This document shows, in pieces, positions 17,067-26,226 of a stretch of 64,000 nucleotides of DNA. The notes under the pieces are model-generated. The model worked only from the letters and a program-made list of their open reading frames with translations. It was not told where the DNA came from and ran no database searches. Numbering within the stretch: the stretch's first letter is position 1; every line of letters begins with the position of its first letter. A program made the translations under genes and the position numbers. The stretch is from REEB506 sp040381035 (lineage in GTDB: Bacteria > Pseudomonadota > Alphaproteobacteria > Caulobacterales > Aquidulcibacteraceae), in assembly GCA_040381035.1 (NCBI GenBank), contig JBEIHY010000005.1, forward strand, positions 8,668 to 72,667. The letters are read 5' to 3'.

Positions 17067-18404
17067 ATGTCTGTTCGCGTTCGCATCGCCCCTTCGCCGA
17101 CCGGCAAGCTGCATGTCGGCAATGTCCGCACCGCTTTGATGAATTGGCTGTTTGCCCGCCAACATCAGGGCGTGTTCATGCTGCGCATTGACGACACCGA
17201 TCTCGCCCGGTCGACCAAGGAATTTGAAGAGGCGATCTTGCGAGATTTCAAATGGTTGGGGCTTGAGTGGCAGGAAACCGCCAAACAGTCGGAGCGGTTT
17301 GACGACTATGATCGCGCCCGCGACGCCCTGGTCGCACAAGGGCTGCTTTATCCCTGTTACGAAACCGAAGACGAACTCGACCGCAAGCGCAAGATCGCCC
17401 AGTCCCGCAATCGCCCGCCGGTCTATGACCGCGCCGCGCTTAGTCTGACTGGCGATGACCGCAAGAAGCTCGAAGCCGAGGGGCGCAAGCCCCACTGGCG
17501 GTTCAAGCTCTCCGGCAAGCGGGTTGAGTGGACGGATTTGGTCCGTGGCCCGGTGTCGATCGACACCGCCTCTTTGTCCGACCCGGTGCTGATCCGCGCG
17601 GATGGGGCCTACCTTTATACGCTGCCCAGCGTGGTCGATGACCGCGACTTCAAGATGAGCCACATCATCCGCGGCGAAGATCACGTTACCAATACCGGCG
17701 TGCAGGTGGAGATTTTTGAGGCCATCGGCGGGCCGGTTCCGGCGTTTGGGCATTTCCCGCTTCTGTCCGGCGCCGACGGCGGCAAGCTGTCCAAGCGCAC
17801 CGGCAGCTTGAGCGTGGAAGATCTGCGCGAGGGCGGCTTTGAGCCGATCGCGGTGTTGTCGTGCCTGGCTAAAATCGGCACCTCCGACCCCGTGCAAATC
17901 CGCGCCAGCCTTGATGAATTGGCCGCCGAGTTCAGCTGGGACAAGATCGGCCGCGCTTCGGCCCGGTTTGACGCCGACGAACTGGAGCGCCTCAATGCGC
18001 AAGTTCTGCACGCCATGCCCTATGAACAGGCCAAGCCCCATCTGATGGCGCACAACGCCGATCTCGGCGAACTGTTCTGGAATGCCGCGCGGGCCAATAT
18101 CGTCACCTGGGGCGGGGTGGGCGAGTGGGCGCAGGTCGTTACCGGCCCGATCACGCCGAAGATCGAAGACGCCGCTTTCGCCGCCGCCGCCCTGGCGCAG
18201 CTGCCGAAGGCGCCCTATGGCCCGGACAGCTGGAAGGGCTTTACCGAAGCCGTGAAAGAAAAGACCGGCGCCAAGGGCAAGGCGCTATTCATGCCGCTGC
18301 GCCAGGCGCTGACCGGCCATGACCATGGGCCCGATATGGCGGCGATGTTTCAGCTCATCGGGCCGGAAAAGGCCGCGAAACGATTGGTCGGGCAGGCGGC
18401 TTAA
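17067..18404 (+). CDS. gltX: Glutamyl-tRNA synthetase (GltX2 type)
   Basis: A class I aminoacyl-tRNA synthetase of 445 residues. The HIGH-type motif is in RIAPSPTGKLHVGNVRTAL (about residues 6-24), the KMSKS-type motif is KLSKRTG (about 243-249), and the characteristic DDTD (LRIDDTDLARS) is present. Alphaproteobacteria commonly carry two GltX enzymes. The short length and C-terminal anticodon-binding region fit the second type, which in several species charges tRNA-Gln for later transamidation; whether that holds here is inference. The gene converges with the LOG-type gene, overlapping 4 bp. Confidence 0.93.
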   Translation: MSVRVRIAPSPTGKLHVGNVRTALMNWLFARQHQGVFMLRIDDTDLARSTKEFEEAILRDFKWLGLEWQETAKQSERFDDYDRARDALVAQGLLYPCYETEDELDRKRKIAQSRNRPPVYDRAALSLTGDDRKKLEAEGRKPHWRFKLSGKRVEWTDLVRGPVSIDTASLSDPVLIRADGAYLYTLPSVVDDRDFKMSHIIRGEDHVTNTGVQVEIFEAIGGPVPAFGHFPLLSGADGGKLSKRTGSLSVEDLREGGFEPIAVLSCLAKIGTSDPVQIRASLDELAAEFSWDKIGRASARFDADELERLNAQVLHAMPYEQAKPHLMAHNADLGELFWNAARANIVTWGGVGEWAQVVTGPITPKIEDAAFAAAALAQLPKAPYGPDSWKGFTEAVKEKTGAKGKALFMPLRQALTGHDHGPDMAAMFQLIGPEKAAKRLVGQAA

Positions 18405-18964
18405 ATCACCTTCGTCTCCACCCGCGCCTCGATCGCGGCCAGGGCCGCCTCAATGGTGTTGGCGCTCAGCAGCGCCTCGCTGAAAGCGGCCGGCGTCAAG
18501 TTGGCGTCGATGGTGTGTTGCATCAAAGCGAAGAACGGCGCCCAAAAATCATCCTCGGCCAGGAACACCAGCGGCTTCTTGTGCAGATCAAGCCGGCGCC
18601 ACGATAACGTCTCTACCGCCTCCTCCAGCGTGCCGACGCCGCCGGGCAGGGTAATGAAGGCGTCGCTTTCATCGAGCATGATCTGTTTGCGCTCATGCAT
18701 GGTGTCGACCATGCGGTGGGGCACGTCCTGGTAAACGATCTCGCGCCGGGCCAGGAAATGCGGCATCACGCCAAGCACTTCACCGCCCGCCTTGTGGGCG
18801 GCCTCCGCACAGCGCCCCATCAGGCCGACCTTGCCGCCGCCATAGACCAGCCGAACGCCGCGTTGGGCAAGCGTGATTCCCAGCCGCGTCGCCAGGTCGA
18901 GATATTCCGGCTTTGTCGTGTTGGACGAGCCGCAATAGACACAAATCGAAGTCATTTTCGTCAT
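18401..18964 (-). CDS. LOG-family cytokinin riboside 5'-monophosphate phosphoribohydrolase-like protein (TIGR00730)
   Basis: A 187-residue Rossmann-like protein. The family signature PGGVGTLEEAVE and the N-terminal SICVYCGSSN and YGGGKVGLMG motifs are intact. Members cleave nucleoside monophosphates to base and ribose 5-phosphate; bacterial members may produce cytokinin bases or recycle nucleotides. Two start ATGs exist, at 18964 and 18955. It converges on gltX with a 4-bp overlap and diverges from the Atm1-type exporter across 120 bp. Confidence 0.9.
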   Translation of the reverse strand: MTKMTSICVYCGSSNTTKPEYLDLATRLGITLAQRGVRLVYGGGKVGLMGRCAEAAHKAGGEVLGVMPHFLARREIVYQDVPHRMVDTMHERKQIMLDESDAFITLPGGVGTLEEAVETLSWRRLDLHKKPLVFLAEDDFWAPFFALMQHTIDANLTPAAFSEALLSANTIEAALAAIEARVETKVI

Positions 18965-19084
18965 GGCGTCCTTCTAGCATTGTTAGCCTGGAAACGGTCC
19001 AGCGGCAAAAAAGAGGCAAGACCTGCGCCCGCCTTTGCGCTTAGCCGCATTGCGGTCCGGCGCGCGTGGCCTTACCTGAAAGCC

Positions 19085-20926
19085 ATGAGACCACCCCATG
19101 TCGCGCCCCGTTCCGGCGCCCCGGCCGCCGAGGCCGACGACCCAGCCCAATCCGTCACCAAAAGTATCCGCCGCCTGATGGTTCTGATCGGCGGTTTGAA
19201 CGAGGCGGGCGTGCGTTTGCGGCTGTGGGCGGCGTTGGCGCTGACGCTGGCGGCCAAGGTGCTGGCCGTGTTTTCGCCTTTGGCGCTGGCTGACGGCATC
19301 AACCGGCTGAGCAAGGGCGATCAGGAAGGCCTGTTCGGGCTGTTCATGGGCCTGGTTGGATTATGGGCAGCGATGCGCTTTGCCTCAACCGCCGGGCCGC
19401 AAATCCGCGATGCGATTTTTTCGCCAGTGTCGGAGCAGGCCCAGCGCCGCGCCGGGCGTGCGGTGTTTTCCCATGTCCATTCGCTGAGCGTCAGGTTTCA
19501 CCAGTCCAAGCGCACCGGCGCGCTCAACCGCACGATCGAGCGCGGCGTGCGGGCAATTGATTTTCTGCTGCGGTTCCTTGCTTTCAATATCGCGCCCACC
19601 GTGATCGAACTGGCGCTCGCCGCCGGCGTGCTCGCCTGGAAATATGGCTGGGAGTTTTCCCTGATCGCGGCCGCGACCGTGGGGGTTTATGCCTGGATCA
19701 CGTTCGGGATCACAGAATGGCGCCTCGCCCACCGCCGCGAGATGAACGACAAAGACACCGAAGCCAGCGCCCGCGCCGTCGACAGCCTGATAAACTTCGA
19801 AACCGTGAAAAGCTTCGGCGCTGAAGCCCGCGAAACCGAACGCTTCGACCGCGCGCTCGCAGGCTATGCCCAGGCCGCGGTGCGCTCCAACACCTCGCTG
19901 GTGGTGCTGAACGTCGCCCAGGCGCTGCTGATGAATCTCGGCCTGGCAGCGATTGTGGCCTTCGCCGGCTCGCGGGTTTTGGGCTCCGAGATGGGGCCGG
20001 GCGACATCACGGCCGTGATGCTCATCATGCTCAATCTCTATGCTCCGCTGAACATTCTTGGCTTTGCCTATCGCGAGATCAAGCAATCGAGCATCGACAT
20101 GGAAAAGATGTTCGTGCTGCTCGATGAAAAGCCGGACGTGGCCGATGCGCCGGGCGCGGGGACGCTCGTTGCGAAGGGCGGAGCGGTGGCGTTTGAGGGT
20201 GTCGGCTTTGCCCATGACGGGCGCGATGTCGGCCTGCATGGCGTCTCGTTCGTGGCGCCAGCGGGCAAGACCACCGCGATTGTAGGTCCCAGCGGCGCCG
20301 GAAAATCCACTGTTTTGAAGCTCTTGTTGCGCTTCTATGACCCAACCAAGGGCCAAGTCGCCATTGACGGCGTCGACATCAAAACCGTCACGCAATCCAG
20401 TTTGCGCGCCGCCCTTGGCCTCGTGCCGCAAGACGTCGTGCTGTTCAACGACACGATCCGCTACAACATCGCCTATGGCCGCCCCGAGGCCTCGCACGAA
20501 GACCTGCGCGAAGCCGCCCGCCAGGCGCGGCTGTTGGCGTTTATCGAAGGCCTGCCGCAGGGCTGGGACACGAAAGTTGGTGAGCGCGGCTTGAAGCTTT
20601 CAGGCGGGGAGCGCCAGCGCGTCGGCATTGCCCGGGTCATTGTGAAAAACCCGCCGATTTTGATTTTGGATGAAGCGACATCATCGCTCGACAGCCGCAC
20701 CGAAGCGGAGGTGCAGGCCGCGCTCGAAGACGCCAGCCGCGGCCGTACGACCCTGGTGGTCGCCCACCGCCTGTCAACCATCGCCGGCGCCGATCAGATT
20801 CTGGTGCTGAAGGACGGCGCGATCGTGGAACGCGGGACCCATGGCGATCTCGTCGCAATGGGCGGGGAATATGCCGAGCTGTGGGCGCGCCAGGCGGAGG
20901 AGCCGCAGGAGGCGGTTGCGGCCTGA
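19085..20926 (+). CDS. ABC exporter of the Atm1/HMT1 type (fused permease-ATPase)
   Basis: A 613-residue half-transporter. The N-terminal membrane domain (about residues 35-320) has five to six hydrophobic segments and the Atm1-type segment SLINFETVKSFGAEARE; LGFAYREIKQSSIDMEKMF is typical of the Atm1 branch just before the ATPase. The nucleotide-binding domain has Walker A VGPSGAGKST, signature LSGGERQRVGIA and Walker B ILILDEATSSLD. Atm1-type exporters move glutathione-linked metal or sulphur compounds out of the cytoplasm. The ATG at 19085 is chosen; the open frame to 18695 would run antisense to the LOG gene. It is followed by a convergent pncC. Confidence 0.9.
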   Translation: MRPPHVAPRSGAPAAEADDPAQSVTKSIRRLMVLIGGLNEAGVRLRLWAALALTLAAKVLAVFSPLALADGINRLSKGDQEGLFGLFMGLVGLWAAMRFASTAGPQIRDAIFSPVSEQAQRRAGRAVFSHVHSLSVRFHQSKRTGALNRTIERGVRAIDFLLRFLAFNIAPTVIELALAAGVLAWKYGWEFSLIAAATVGVYAWITFGITEWRLAHRREMNDKDTEASARAVDSLINFETVKSFGAEARETERFDRALAGYAQAAVRSNTSLVVLNVAQALLMNLGLAAIVAFAGSRVLGSEMGPGDITAVMLIMLNLYAPLNILGFAYREIKQSSIDMEKMFVLLDEKPDVADAPGAGTLVAKGGAVAFEGVGFAHDGRDVGLHGVSFVAPAGKTTAIVGPSGAGKSTVLKLLLRFYDPTKGQVAIDGVDIKTVTQSSLRAALGLVPQDVVLFNDTIRYNIAYGRPEASHEDLREAARQARLLAFIEGLPQGWDTKVGERGLKLSGGERQRVGIARVIVKNPPILILDEATSSLDSRTEAEVQAALEDASRGRTTLVVAHRLSTIAGADQILVLKDGAIVERGTHGDLVAMGGEYAELWARQAEEPQEAVAA

Positions 20927-20941
20927 TCCAGCACACAAAGC

Positions 20942-21433
20942 TCAGATCATTTTGCGCACCATCTCCAGCGCGGCCGCCACGGTCGCCAAGCGGATCTCCG
21001 TGCGGCCGATTTCGCCGAAGCGATGGGCTTCGTGCAGGATCGCCTTGTTTTCACGCGCCACAGCGATGTGAACGAGGCCGACCGGCTTCAAAGCCGAACC
21101 GCCGCCGGGGCCGGCAACGCCGGTGATCGACACCGCGATATTGGCCCGGCTTTCGCGCAGCGCGCCTTCCGCCATCATCCGCGCCACCGGCTCGCTCACC
21201 GCGCCCATGTCCGCAATCAGATCGCCCGGCACGCGGAGCATCTCCATTTTGGCGCGATTGGAATAGGTGACGAAGCCGCGATCGACGACATCAGAGGAGC
21301 CGGGGATTTCGGTGAGCAACGCTGCGACTAGCCCGCCCGTGCAGCTTTCGGCGGTGGCGATCTTCAGGCGCCGCGCACGACATTCCTCGAGCGTCAACCG
21401 CGCCAGCATCAACAAGCCCTCGTCAAACATCAT
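20942..21433 (-). CDS. pncC: Nicotinamide-nucleotide amidohydrolase PncC (CinA C-terminal domain, stand-alone)
   Basis: A 163-residue stand-alone CinA C-terminal domain, which deamidates nicotinamide mononucleotide in pyridine-nucleotide salvage. The motifs ATAESCTGGLVAALLTEIPG and VSITGVAGPGGGS are intact. The N-terminal CinA/MoaB-like domain is absent, as in E. coli PncC. Two ATGs exist at 21433 and 21430. The start overlaps the end of ispDF by 11 bp on the same strand, an arrangement common in Alphaproteobacteria. Confidence 0.92.
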   Translation of the reverse strand: MMFDEGLLMLARLTLEECRARRLKIATAESCTGGLVAALLTEIPGSSDVVDRGFVTYSNRAKMEMLRVPGDLIADMGAVSEPVARMMAEGALRESRANIAVSITGVAGPGGGSALKPVGLVHIAVARENKAILHEAHRFGEIGRTEIRLATVAAALEMVRKMI

Positions 21434-22604
21434 CGCTCTCCGGCAGCATCACCAAGGCGCTTGCCTGCGCCGCCAAGCCCTCTTGGCGCCCGGTGAAGCC
21501 CATTTCCTCCAGGGTGGTCGCCTTCACGCTGACGCGTGCGGGCGCTATCCCCAACAGTTCGGCGGTTGCCGCGCGCATTGCTTCGCGGTGGGGTTTGATC
21601 TTCGGCCGCTCGCAGATGATCGTCACATCGACATTGCCGATCTTGCCGCCACGGGCCGAAATCAGATCGGCGGCGTGCTTCAAAAACACCCCGGACGGCG
21701 CGCCTTTCCAGCGCGGATCCGTGGGCGGGAAATGATCGCCGATATCGCCCGCGCCGATGGCGCCGAGCAGCGCATCGGTCAGCGCATGCCAGGCCGCATC
21801 AGCGTCCGAATGGCCGATCAGCCCGGCATTATGGGCAATCTTGACCCCGCATAGCGTGACATGATCGCCCGGCCCGAAGCGATGGGCGTCCGTTCCCGCC
21901 CCGATCCGGGGCGAAAGGCGCGGCCCAATCAGCTGCTCCAGCATTGCCAAATCCTCCGCATAGGTCAGTTTCATCAGTCGCTGTGCGCCGCCAACCAGCG
22001 CGCAAGTGAGGCCGATCGTCTCGGCGATCGCCAGGTCGTCATCAAACGTCGCGTCATCGGCGATCGCTTTCAGTCCGGCGCGAAACGGCGCCAGCCGCAC
22101 CGTTTGCGGCGTTTGCACGCGATGCAGCCCAGAGCGGGAAGGCCCAGAGATTGCGCCGCGCTCGGTCTCGACCTTGAGTGCATCAGCCACCGCCAAAGCC
22201 GGGGCGACGGCGCCGATCTGCGGCGTGAAACCAGCCACCATCTTGGCGATCATCGCCGGCGTTAAACCCGGCCGGGCGGCGTCGTGGATATGGACCAGCT
22301 CGGCCTCATCGTCGCGCAGCGCGGCGATCCCGGCGCGCACCGAAGCCGTGCGCGTCGCGCCGCCAGCAACAAACCGCAGTCCGTCAAGGCCGGCCAAGAT
22401 CGCTTCGGCCTCGGCCTGACGGGCGGGGTCCAACACTACAATGATCGGTGCGACGCCGGCCGCCGCAAACGCCTCAATCGACCAGCGCAGAACCGGCTTG
22501 CCGGCCAGCGTCATGAATTGCTTGGGCCGGTCAAAGCCGGTCCGGGCGCCAATTCCGGCGGCGACAAGGATGGCCGCCTGTCGGAGCGGGGCGTTCGCGC
22601 TCAC
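21423..22604 (-). CDS. ispDF: Bifunctional IspD/IspF, MEP isoprenoid pathway
   Basis: Catalyses two non-consecutive steps of the MEP pathway: cytidylyl transfer to MEP (IspD) and cyclisation to MEcPP (IspF). The 393-residue protein has an IspD half (about 1-230) with AAILVAAGIGARTG and RPKQFMTLAGKPVL, and an IspF half (about 235-393) with the metal motif GTDAHRF, HSDADAAWHALTDALLGA and KATTLEEMGFTGRQEG. The start is a GTG at 22604 with CAGGA upstream; the longer frame to 22832 would cross the divergent dusB. The fusion is typical of Alpha- and Epsilonproteobacteria. Confidence 0.95.
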   Translation of the reverse strand: MSANAPLRQAAILVAAGIGARTGFDRPKQFMTLAGKPVLRWSIEAFAAAGVAPIIVVLDPARQAEAEAILAGLDGLRFVAGGATRTASVRAGIAALRDDEAELVHIHDAARPGLTPAMIAKMVAGFTPQIGAVAPALAVADALKVETERGAISGPSRSGLHRVQTPQTVRLAPFRAGLKAIADDATFDDDLAIAETIGLTCALVGGAQRLMKLTYAEDLAMLEQLIGPRLSPRIGAGTDAHRFGPGDHVTLCGVKIAHNAGLIGHSDADAAWHALTDALLGAIGAGDIGDHFPPTDPRWKGAPSGVFLKHAADLISARGGKIGNVDVTIICERPKIKPHREAMRAATAELLGIAPARVSVKATTLEEMGFTGRQEGLAAQASALVMLPESDDV

Positions 22605-22682
22605 GGTGAAATCCTGCGGCTGTTTTGCATCGCAACAAGAAACTCCTTGGCGCCCACAAAACAGGCGCCATAAAGATAGGCA

Positions 22683-23693
22683 ATGCTTCTGCCGATCGAT
22701 CTCGGCGGCCGCAAGATCGCGCGGCCGGTTCTTTTGGCGCCCATGGCGGGCGTCACCGATCTGCCGTTCCGCCGGCAGGCGCAAGCCTTTGGCGCATCTT
22801 ATGTCGTCTCGGAAATGGTCGCCAGCGACCAACTGGCGCGATCGCGGCGCGATGTGGTGCGCCGGGCCGCCGGATCAGGCGTGATCGAGCCGCTGGTGAT
22901 CCAGCTCGCTGGGCGTGAGCCGCACTGGATGGCGACCGGCGCCAAGCTTGCCGAACAGGCCGGTGCTGATGTGATCGACATTAATATGGGCTGCCCGGCG
23001 AAATCGGTGACCACTGGCCTCAGCGGCTCGGCTTTGATGCGCGAACCGGATCTGGCGCTGCGCCTGATCGAAGCGACAGTCAACGCCACCGCCAAACCCG
23101 TGACGCTCAAGATGCGCCTGGGCTGGGATCATAACGATCTCAACGCCCCCGCGCTTGCAGCGCGCGCGCAGGCTGCGGGCGTGCGGATGATCACGGTGCA
23201 TGGCCGCACGCGCTGCCAATTCTATAAGGGCAGCGCCGATTGGGCGGCGGTGCGTGCAACGGTTGAAGCCGTCTCCATCCCGGTGATCGTCAATGGCGAT
23301 ATCGCCACCGCCGCTGACGCGCGCCTGGCCTTGGCGCAGTCGGGCGCGGCCGGCGCGATGATCGGGCGGGCTGCGCAAGGCAAGCCTTGGCTGCCGGCCC
23401 AGATCGCCGCCGAGCTGATCGATGGCGCGGTTCATGGCCAACCAACGCCGGAGGTGATCCTGGCCGGGCTTTTGGCCCTGCATGAAGACAGCTTGAACCT
23501 GTATGGCAAAGCGCTGGGCCAGAAGGTCGCGCGCAAGCATATCGCTTGGGGCCTATCGGCCGCGCTGGCGCGGATGTCGGACGACGCCATGAAAACCTTG
23601 CGGGCCCGTTTGCTCACCGAGGATGACCCGGCGCGGCTGCGGGCCGCGCTGATCGCGGTGTTCGCTGAAGACCAGGAGGCGTTGGCCGCATGA
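22683..23693 (+). CDS. dusB: tRNA-dihydrouridine synthase DusB (NifR3)
   Basis: An FMN-dependent TIM-barrel enzyme that reduces uridine to dihydrouridine in tRNA. The 336-residue product shows LLAPMAGVTDLPFRR at the N-terminus, the active-site cysteine in DINMGCPAKSVTTG, VTLKMRLGWDH and the FMN phosphate loop VNGDIATAADAR...GAMIGRAAQG. It heads the classical alphaproteobacterial nifR3-ntrB-ntrC-ntrY-ntrX operon, overlapping ntrB by 4 bp. The 78-bp gap to the divergent ispDF holds the promoter, with TAAAGATA just upstream of the ATG. Confidence 0.95.
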   Translation: MLLPIDLGGRKIARPVLLAPMAGVTDLPFRRQAQAFGASYVVSEMVASDQLARSRRDVVRRAAGSGVIEPLVIQLAGREPHWMATGAKLAEQAGADVIDINMGCPAKSVTTGLSGSALMREPDLALRLIEATVNATAKPVTLKMRLGWDHNDLNAPALAARAQAAGVRMITVHGRTRCQFYKGSADWAAVRATVEAVSIPVIVNGDIATAADARLALAQSGAAGAMIGRAAQGKPWLPAQIAAELIDGAVHGQPTPEVILAGLLALHEDSLNLYGKALGQKVARKHIAWGLSAALARMSDDAMKTLRARLLTEDDPARLRAALIAVFAEDQEALAA

Positions 23694-24802
23694 GTGTGAA
23701 AGCCCCGCCCCAGCATGATCTGCGCCCGGCCCAGCCGCCAGACGCCGAGAAGTGGCTCGACGGCTTGCCCCACGCCGTGCTCGGCGTGGAGGCCAATGGC
23801 CGAATTCGGTACGTGAATGCCGCCGCGGTCGTGCTGCTCGGCGGCGCCGGCGGGCTGTTGGGCCGGGCTTTGCGCGATGTGTTTGGGCCCGACAGTGTGG
23901 CGGCGGCGGTGGTGGCGGCGGCGGCCGAGCGGCGTGGGCCGGTTTCGGCGCATGATGTGGTGATTGAAATCGCCGGGCTGGGCGCGGCGGATTTGTCTGC
24001 CGCGCCCTTGGAGGACGGCCGGTTCATAGCGCTGAGCGTGTGTGTCGCCAATTCAACGCACGCCGCCCGCGATATGCGCCCTGCGCCCGCGATTGCGCGC
24101 ACGCTTGCCCATGAAGTGCGCAATCCGCTGGCTGGCATTCGCGCCGCTGCTCAGCTGATCGGCAAAGGCGCTGGCAAGGACGCCGATCTTGCCCAATTGG
24201 CCGACCTGATCGTGGCCGAGGCCGATCGCATCCGCCGCTTGACCGATCGGCTCGATGGCCTCGATGGATTGGCTCCGCCGCGCTTGAGCGCGGTGAATGT
24301 GCATCAGGCGCTTGATCGCGTGCGCGGCCTGATTGCGCCGATGTTTCCAAATGTCAGCTTGAGCGAACATTTCGATCCGTCCTTGCCAGAGCTGAGCGCC
24401 GATTTCGACCAGTTGATCCAAGCGTTCTTGAACATTGCCAAAAACGGTGCGGAAGCCGCTTTGAGCGGCCCCCACAAGGATGCAGCCCATCTGCGCATTT
24501 CCACCGCCTACCGCGCCGGCCTCAGGGTGCGCAGCGGCGCCGGCGCCTCCGCCCGCGGCGCTTTGGAAGTGGCGTTTGAAGACAATGGCGCAGGCTTGCC
24601 GCCGGACCTGCAGGCGCGGGTGTTTGAGCCGTTCTTCACCACCAAAAAAGGCGGGGTGGGCTTGGGGCTTGCCGTCGCCATGGAAATCGTGCGCCGCCAC
24701 GAAGGCTGGATCGAAGCCGATGGCCGGCCCGGGCGCACGCAGTTCCGCGTGCTGTTGCCGTTCGACCGCCCAAGCGCGCGCTTGAGCAAGGAAACCCCAT
24801 GA
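23690..24802 (+). CDS. ntrB: Nitrogen regulation sensor histidine kinase NtrB
   Basis: A cytoplasmic two-component kinase that responds to PII signalling and phosphorylates NtrC. The 370-residue product has a PAS-like N-terminus (LDGLPHAVLGVEANGRIRYV, about residues 23-42), the phosphoacceptor helix LAHEVRNPLAGIRAAAQLIG with His at about 140, and a C-terminal ATPase domain (EDNGAGLPPDLQARVFEPFF, then GVGLGLAVAMEIV). It overlaps dusB upstream and ntrC downstream by 4 bp each, so it is translationally coupled to both. Confidence 0.94.
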   Translation: MSVKAPPQHDLRPAQPPDAEKWLDGLPHAVLGVEANGRIRYVNAAAVVLLGGAGGLLGRALRDVFGPDSVAAAVVAAAAERRGPVSAHDVVIEIAGLGAADLSAAPLEDGRFIALSVCVANSTHAARDMRPAPAIARTLAHEVRNPLAGIRAAAQLIGKGAGKDADLAQLADLIVAEADRIRRLTDRLDGLDGLAPPRLSAVNVHQALDRVRGLIAPMFPNVSLSEHFDPSLPELSADFDQLIQAFLNIAKNGAEAALSGPHKDAAHLRISTAYRAGLRVRSGAGASARGALEVAFEDNGAGLPPDLQARVFEPFFTTKKGGVGLGLAVAMEIVRRHEGWIEADGRPGRTQFRVLLPFDRPSARLSKETP

Positions 24803-26163
24803 CCACCGCCAATCGCGTCTTGCTGGCCGACGATGACGCCTCCGTCCGGCTCGTCTTGCAACAGGCTTTGACCCGCGAGGGCTTCAATGTCCGCGCCACC
24901 AACAATCTCAGCACGCTGTCCAAATGGGTCCGCGATGGCGAGGGCGATATCGTCGTCAGCGATGTGTATATGGGCGATGAAAGCCTGTTTGACGCCTTGT
25001 CTGGGCTGAAGGCGGCCCGCCCGGACCTGCCGTTCATCGTCATGAGCGGACAGAATAATGTCCTGACGGCGCTCTCTGCGGCCGGCGGCGGGGCCTATGA
25101 TTATGTGCCCAAGCCTTTTGATCTCGATGATCTGGTCGGCGCGGTGCGCCGCGCTTTGACCATCAAGCCGGACGCCAAATCGCGCGCCAGCGCGGCAGCG
25201 GCGGAAAAGGAAGAACGCCTGCCGCTGATCGGCCGCTCGGCCGCGATGCAGGAGGTTTACCGCGTGCTCGCACGGGTGGCGGCCACCGATCTGACCGTGC
25301 TGATCGAGGGCGAGTTCGGCGCCGGCAAGGAGCGGGTGGCCCGCGCCATCCACGGCTTTAGCCGCCGCAAGGACTATCCGTTTGTGTTCGCCAGTCTCGC
25401 CGGCGCCTCGGGCGATACGCTGGAAGCGACGCTGCGGGCGAAGTTTACTGAAGCCGCGCACGGCGTTTTGTATATGAGCGGCCTGGATGATCTTGGCGCA
25501 GACGGCCAAGCGCGGTTGGCGCGCTTGCTTGCGGAACTGGAGGCCACCCCCAGCGCCGATTTGCGCTTGATCGCCTCCAGCCAGACGCATCTGGCGGACC
25601 GGGCGGCCGCCGGCCAGTTCCGCCGTGATCTGCTGTTTCGCTTTAATGTGGCGCCGATCCGCCTGCCGCCCTTGCGTGAGCGGCTGGAGGATGTCGCCGA
25701 TCTGGCGCGGGCCTTTCTGGTGCGCGCCCGCCGCGAAGGGCTGCCGCACCGGGTCTTGGATCAATCGGCGGTGGAGGCGCTGCGCCGCCATGATTGGCCC
25801 GGCAATGTTCGGGAGCTGGAAAATCTGCTCCGCCGGGCAGCGGCCCTGCGCCCCGAAATGGTGATCACCGGCAAGGAAGTGGAGGATGAATTGGCCGGCG
25901 CGCTTGGGCCTGCAGCGACCACGGGGAGTGAAGACGGCCTAGCGCGCGAGATCATCGCGCGGATGCGTCAGGAATTGGCGGCTGGTCCGGAGCCGAACCT
26001 CTTTGACCGGCTGTTGGCGGACGTGGAGCGACCGATGATCGAAACCGCCTTGGATGTCACTCGCGGCAACCAAATCCGCGCTGCAGCCTTGCTGGGCATC
26101 AACCGAAACACCTTACGGAAGAAAATACAGCTGCTGGGCCTTGCAACTGGTCGGGACGATTGA
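24799..26163 (+). CDS. ntrC: Response regulator NtrC, lacking the sigma-54 interaction motif
   Basis: A 454-residue response regulator: receiver domain (about 1-125, Asp55 in DIVVSDVYMG), AAA+ domain (about 145-375) and a Fis-type DNA-binding C-terminus (GNQIRAAALLGINRNTLRKK). The Walker A loop reads GEFGAGKE. The GAFTGA loop needed to contact sigma-54 is missing; the segment reads LEATLRAKFTEAAHG. The Walker B DE pair is also lost (VLYMSGLDDLG). Activation of sigma-54 promoters is therefore unlikely. Rhodobacter and Caulobacter NtrC are known to lack GAFTGA and work with the vegetative sigma factor. It is coupled to ntrB; ntrY follows after 63 bp. Confidence 0.93.
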   Translation: MTTANRVLLADDDASVRLVLQQALTREGFNVRATNNLSTLSKWVRDGEGDIVVSDVYMGDESLFDALSGLKAARPDLPFIVMSGQNNVLTALSAAGGGAYDYVPKPFDLDDLVGAVRRALTIKPDAKSRASAAAAEKEERLPLIGRSAAMQEVYRVLARVAATDLTVLIEGEFGAGKERVARAIHGFSRRKDYPFVFASLAGASGDTLEATLRAKFTEAAHGVLYMSGLDDLGADGQARLARLLAELEATPSADLRLIASSQTHLADRAAAGQFRRDLLFRFNVAPIRLPPLRERLEDVADLARAFLVRARREGLPHRVLDQSAVEALRRHDWPGNVRELENLLRRAAALRPEMVITGKEVEDELAGALGPAATTGSEDGLAREIIARMRQELAAGPEPNLFDRLLADVERPMIETALDVTRGNQIRAAALLGINRNTLRKKIQLLGLATGRDD

Positions 26164-26226
26164 CGCAAGCCAAGCTGCCGGCCAAACACAGTCTGTGGCG
26201 TTCCTGCCACAGCTGTGTGTGACCGG

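Noticed and set aside
18695..19084. N-terminal extension of the Atm1-type exporter.
   Set aside because: Runs antisense through the LOG-family gene and the intergenic region and has no membrane or domain features; ATG 19085 fits the family length.
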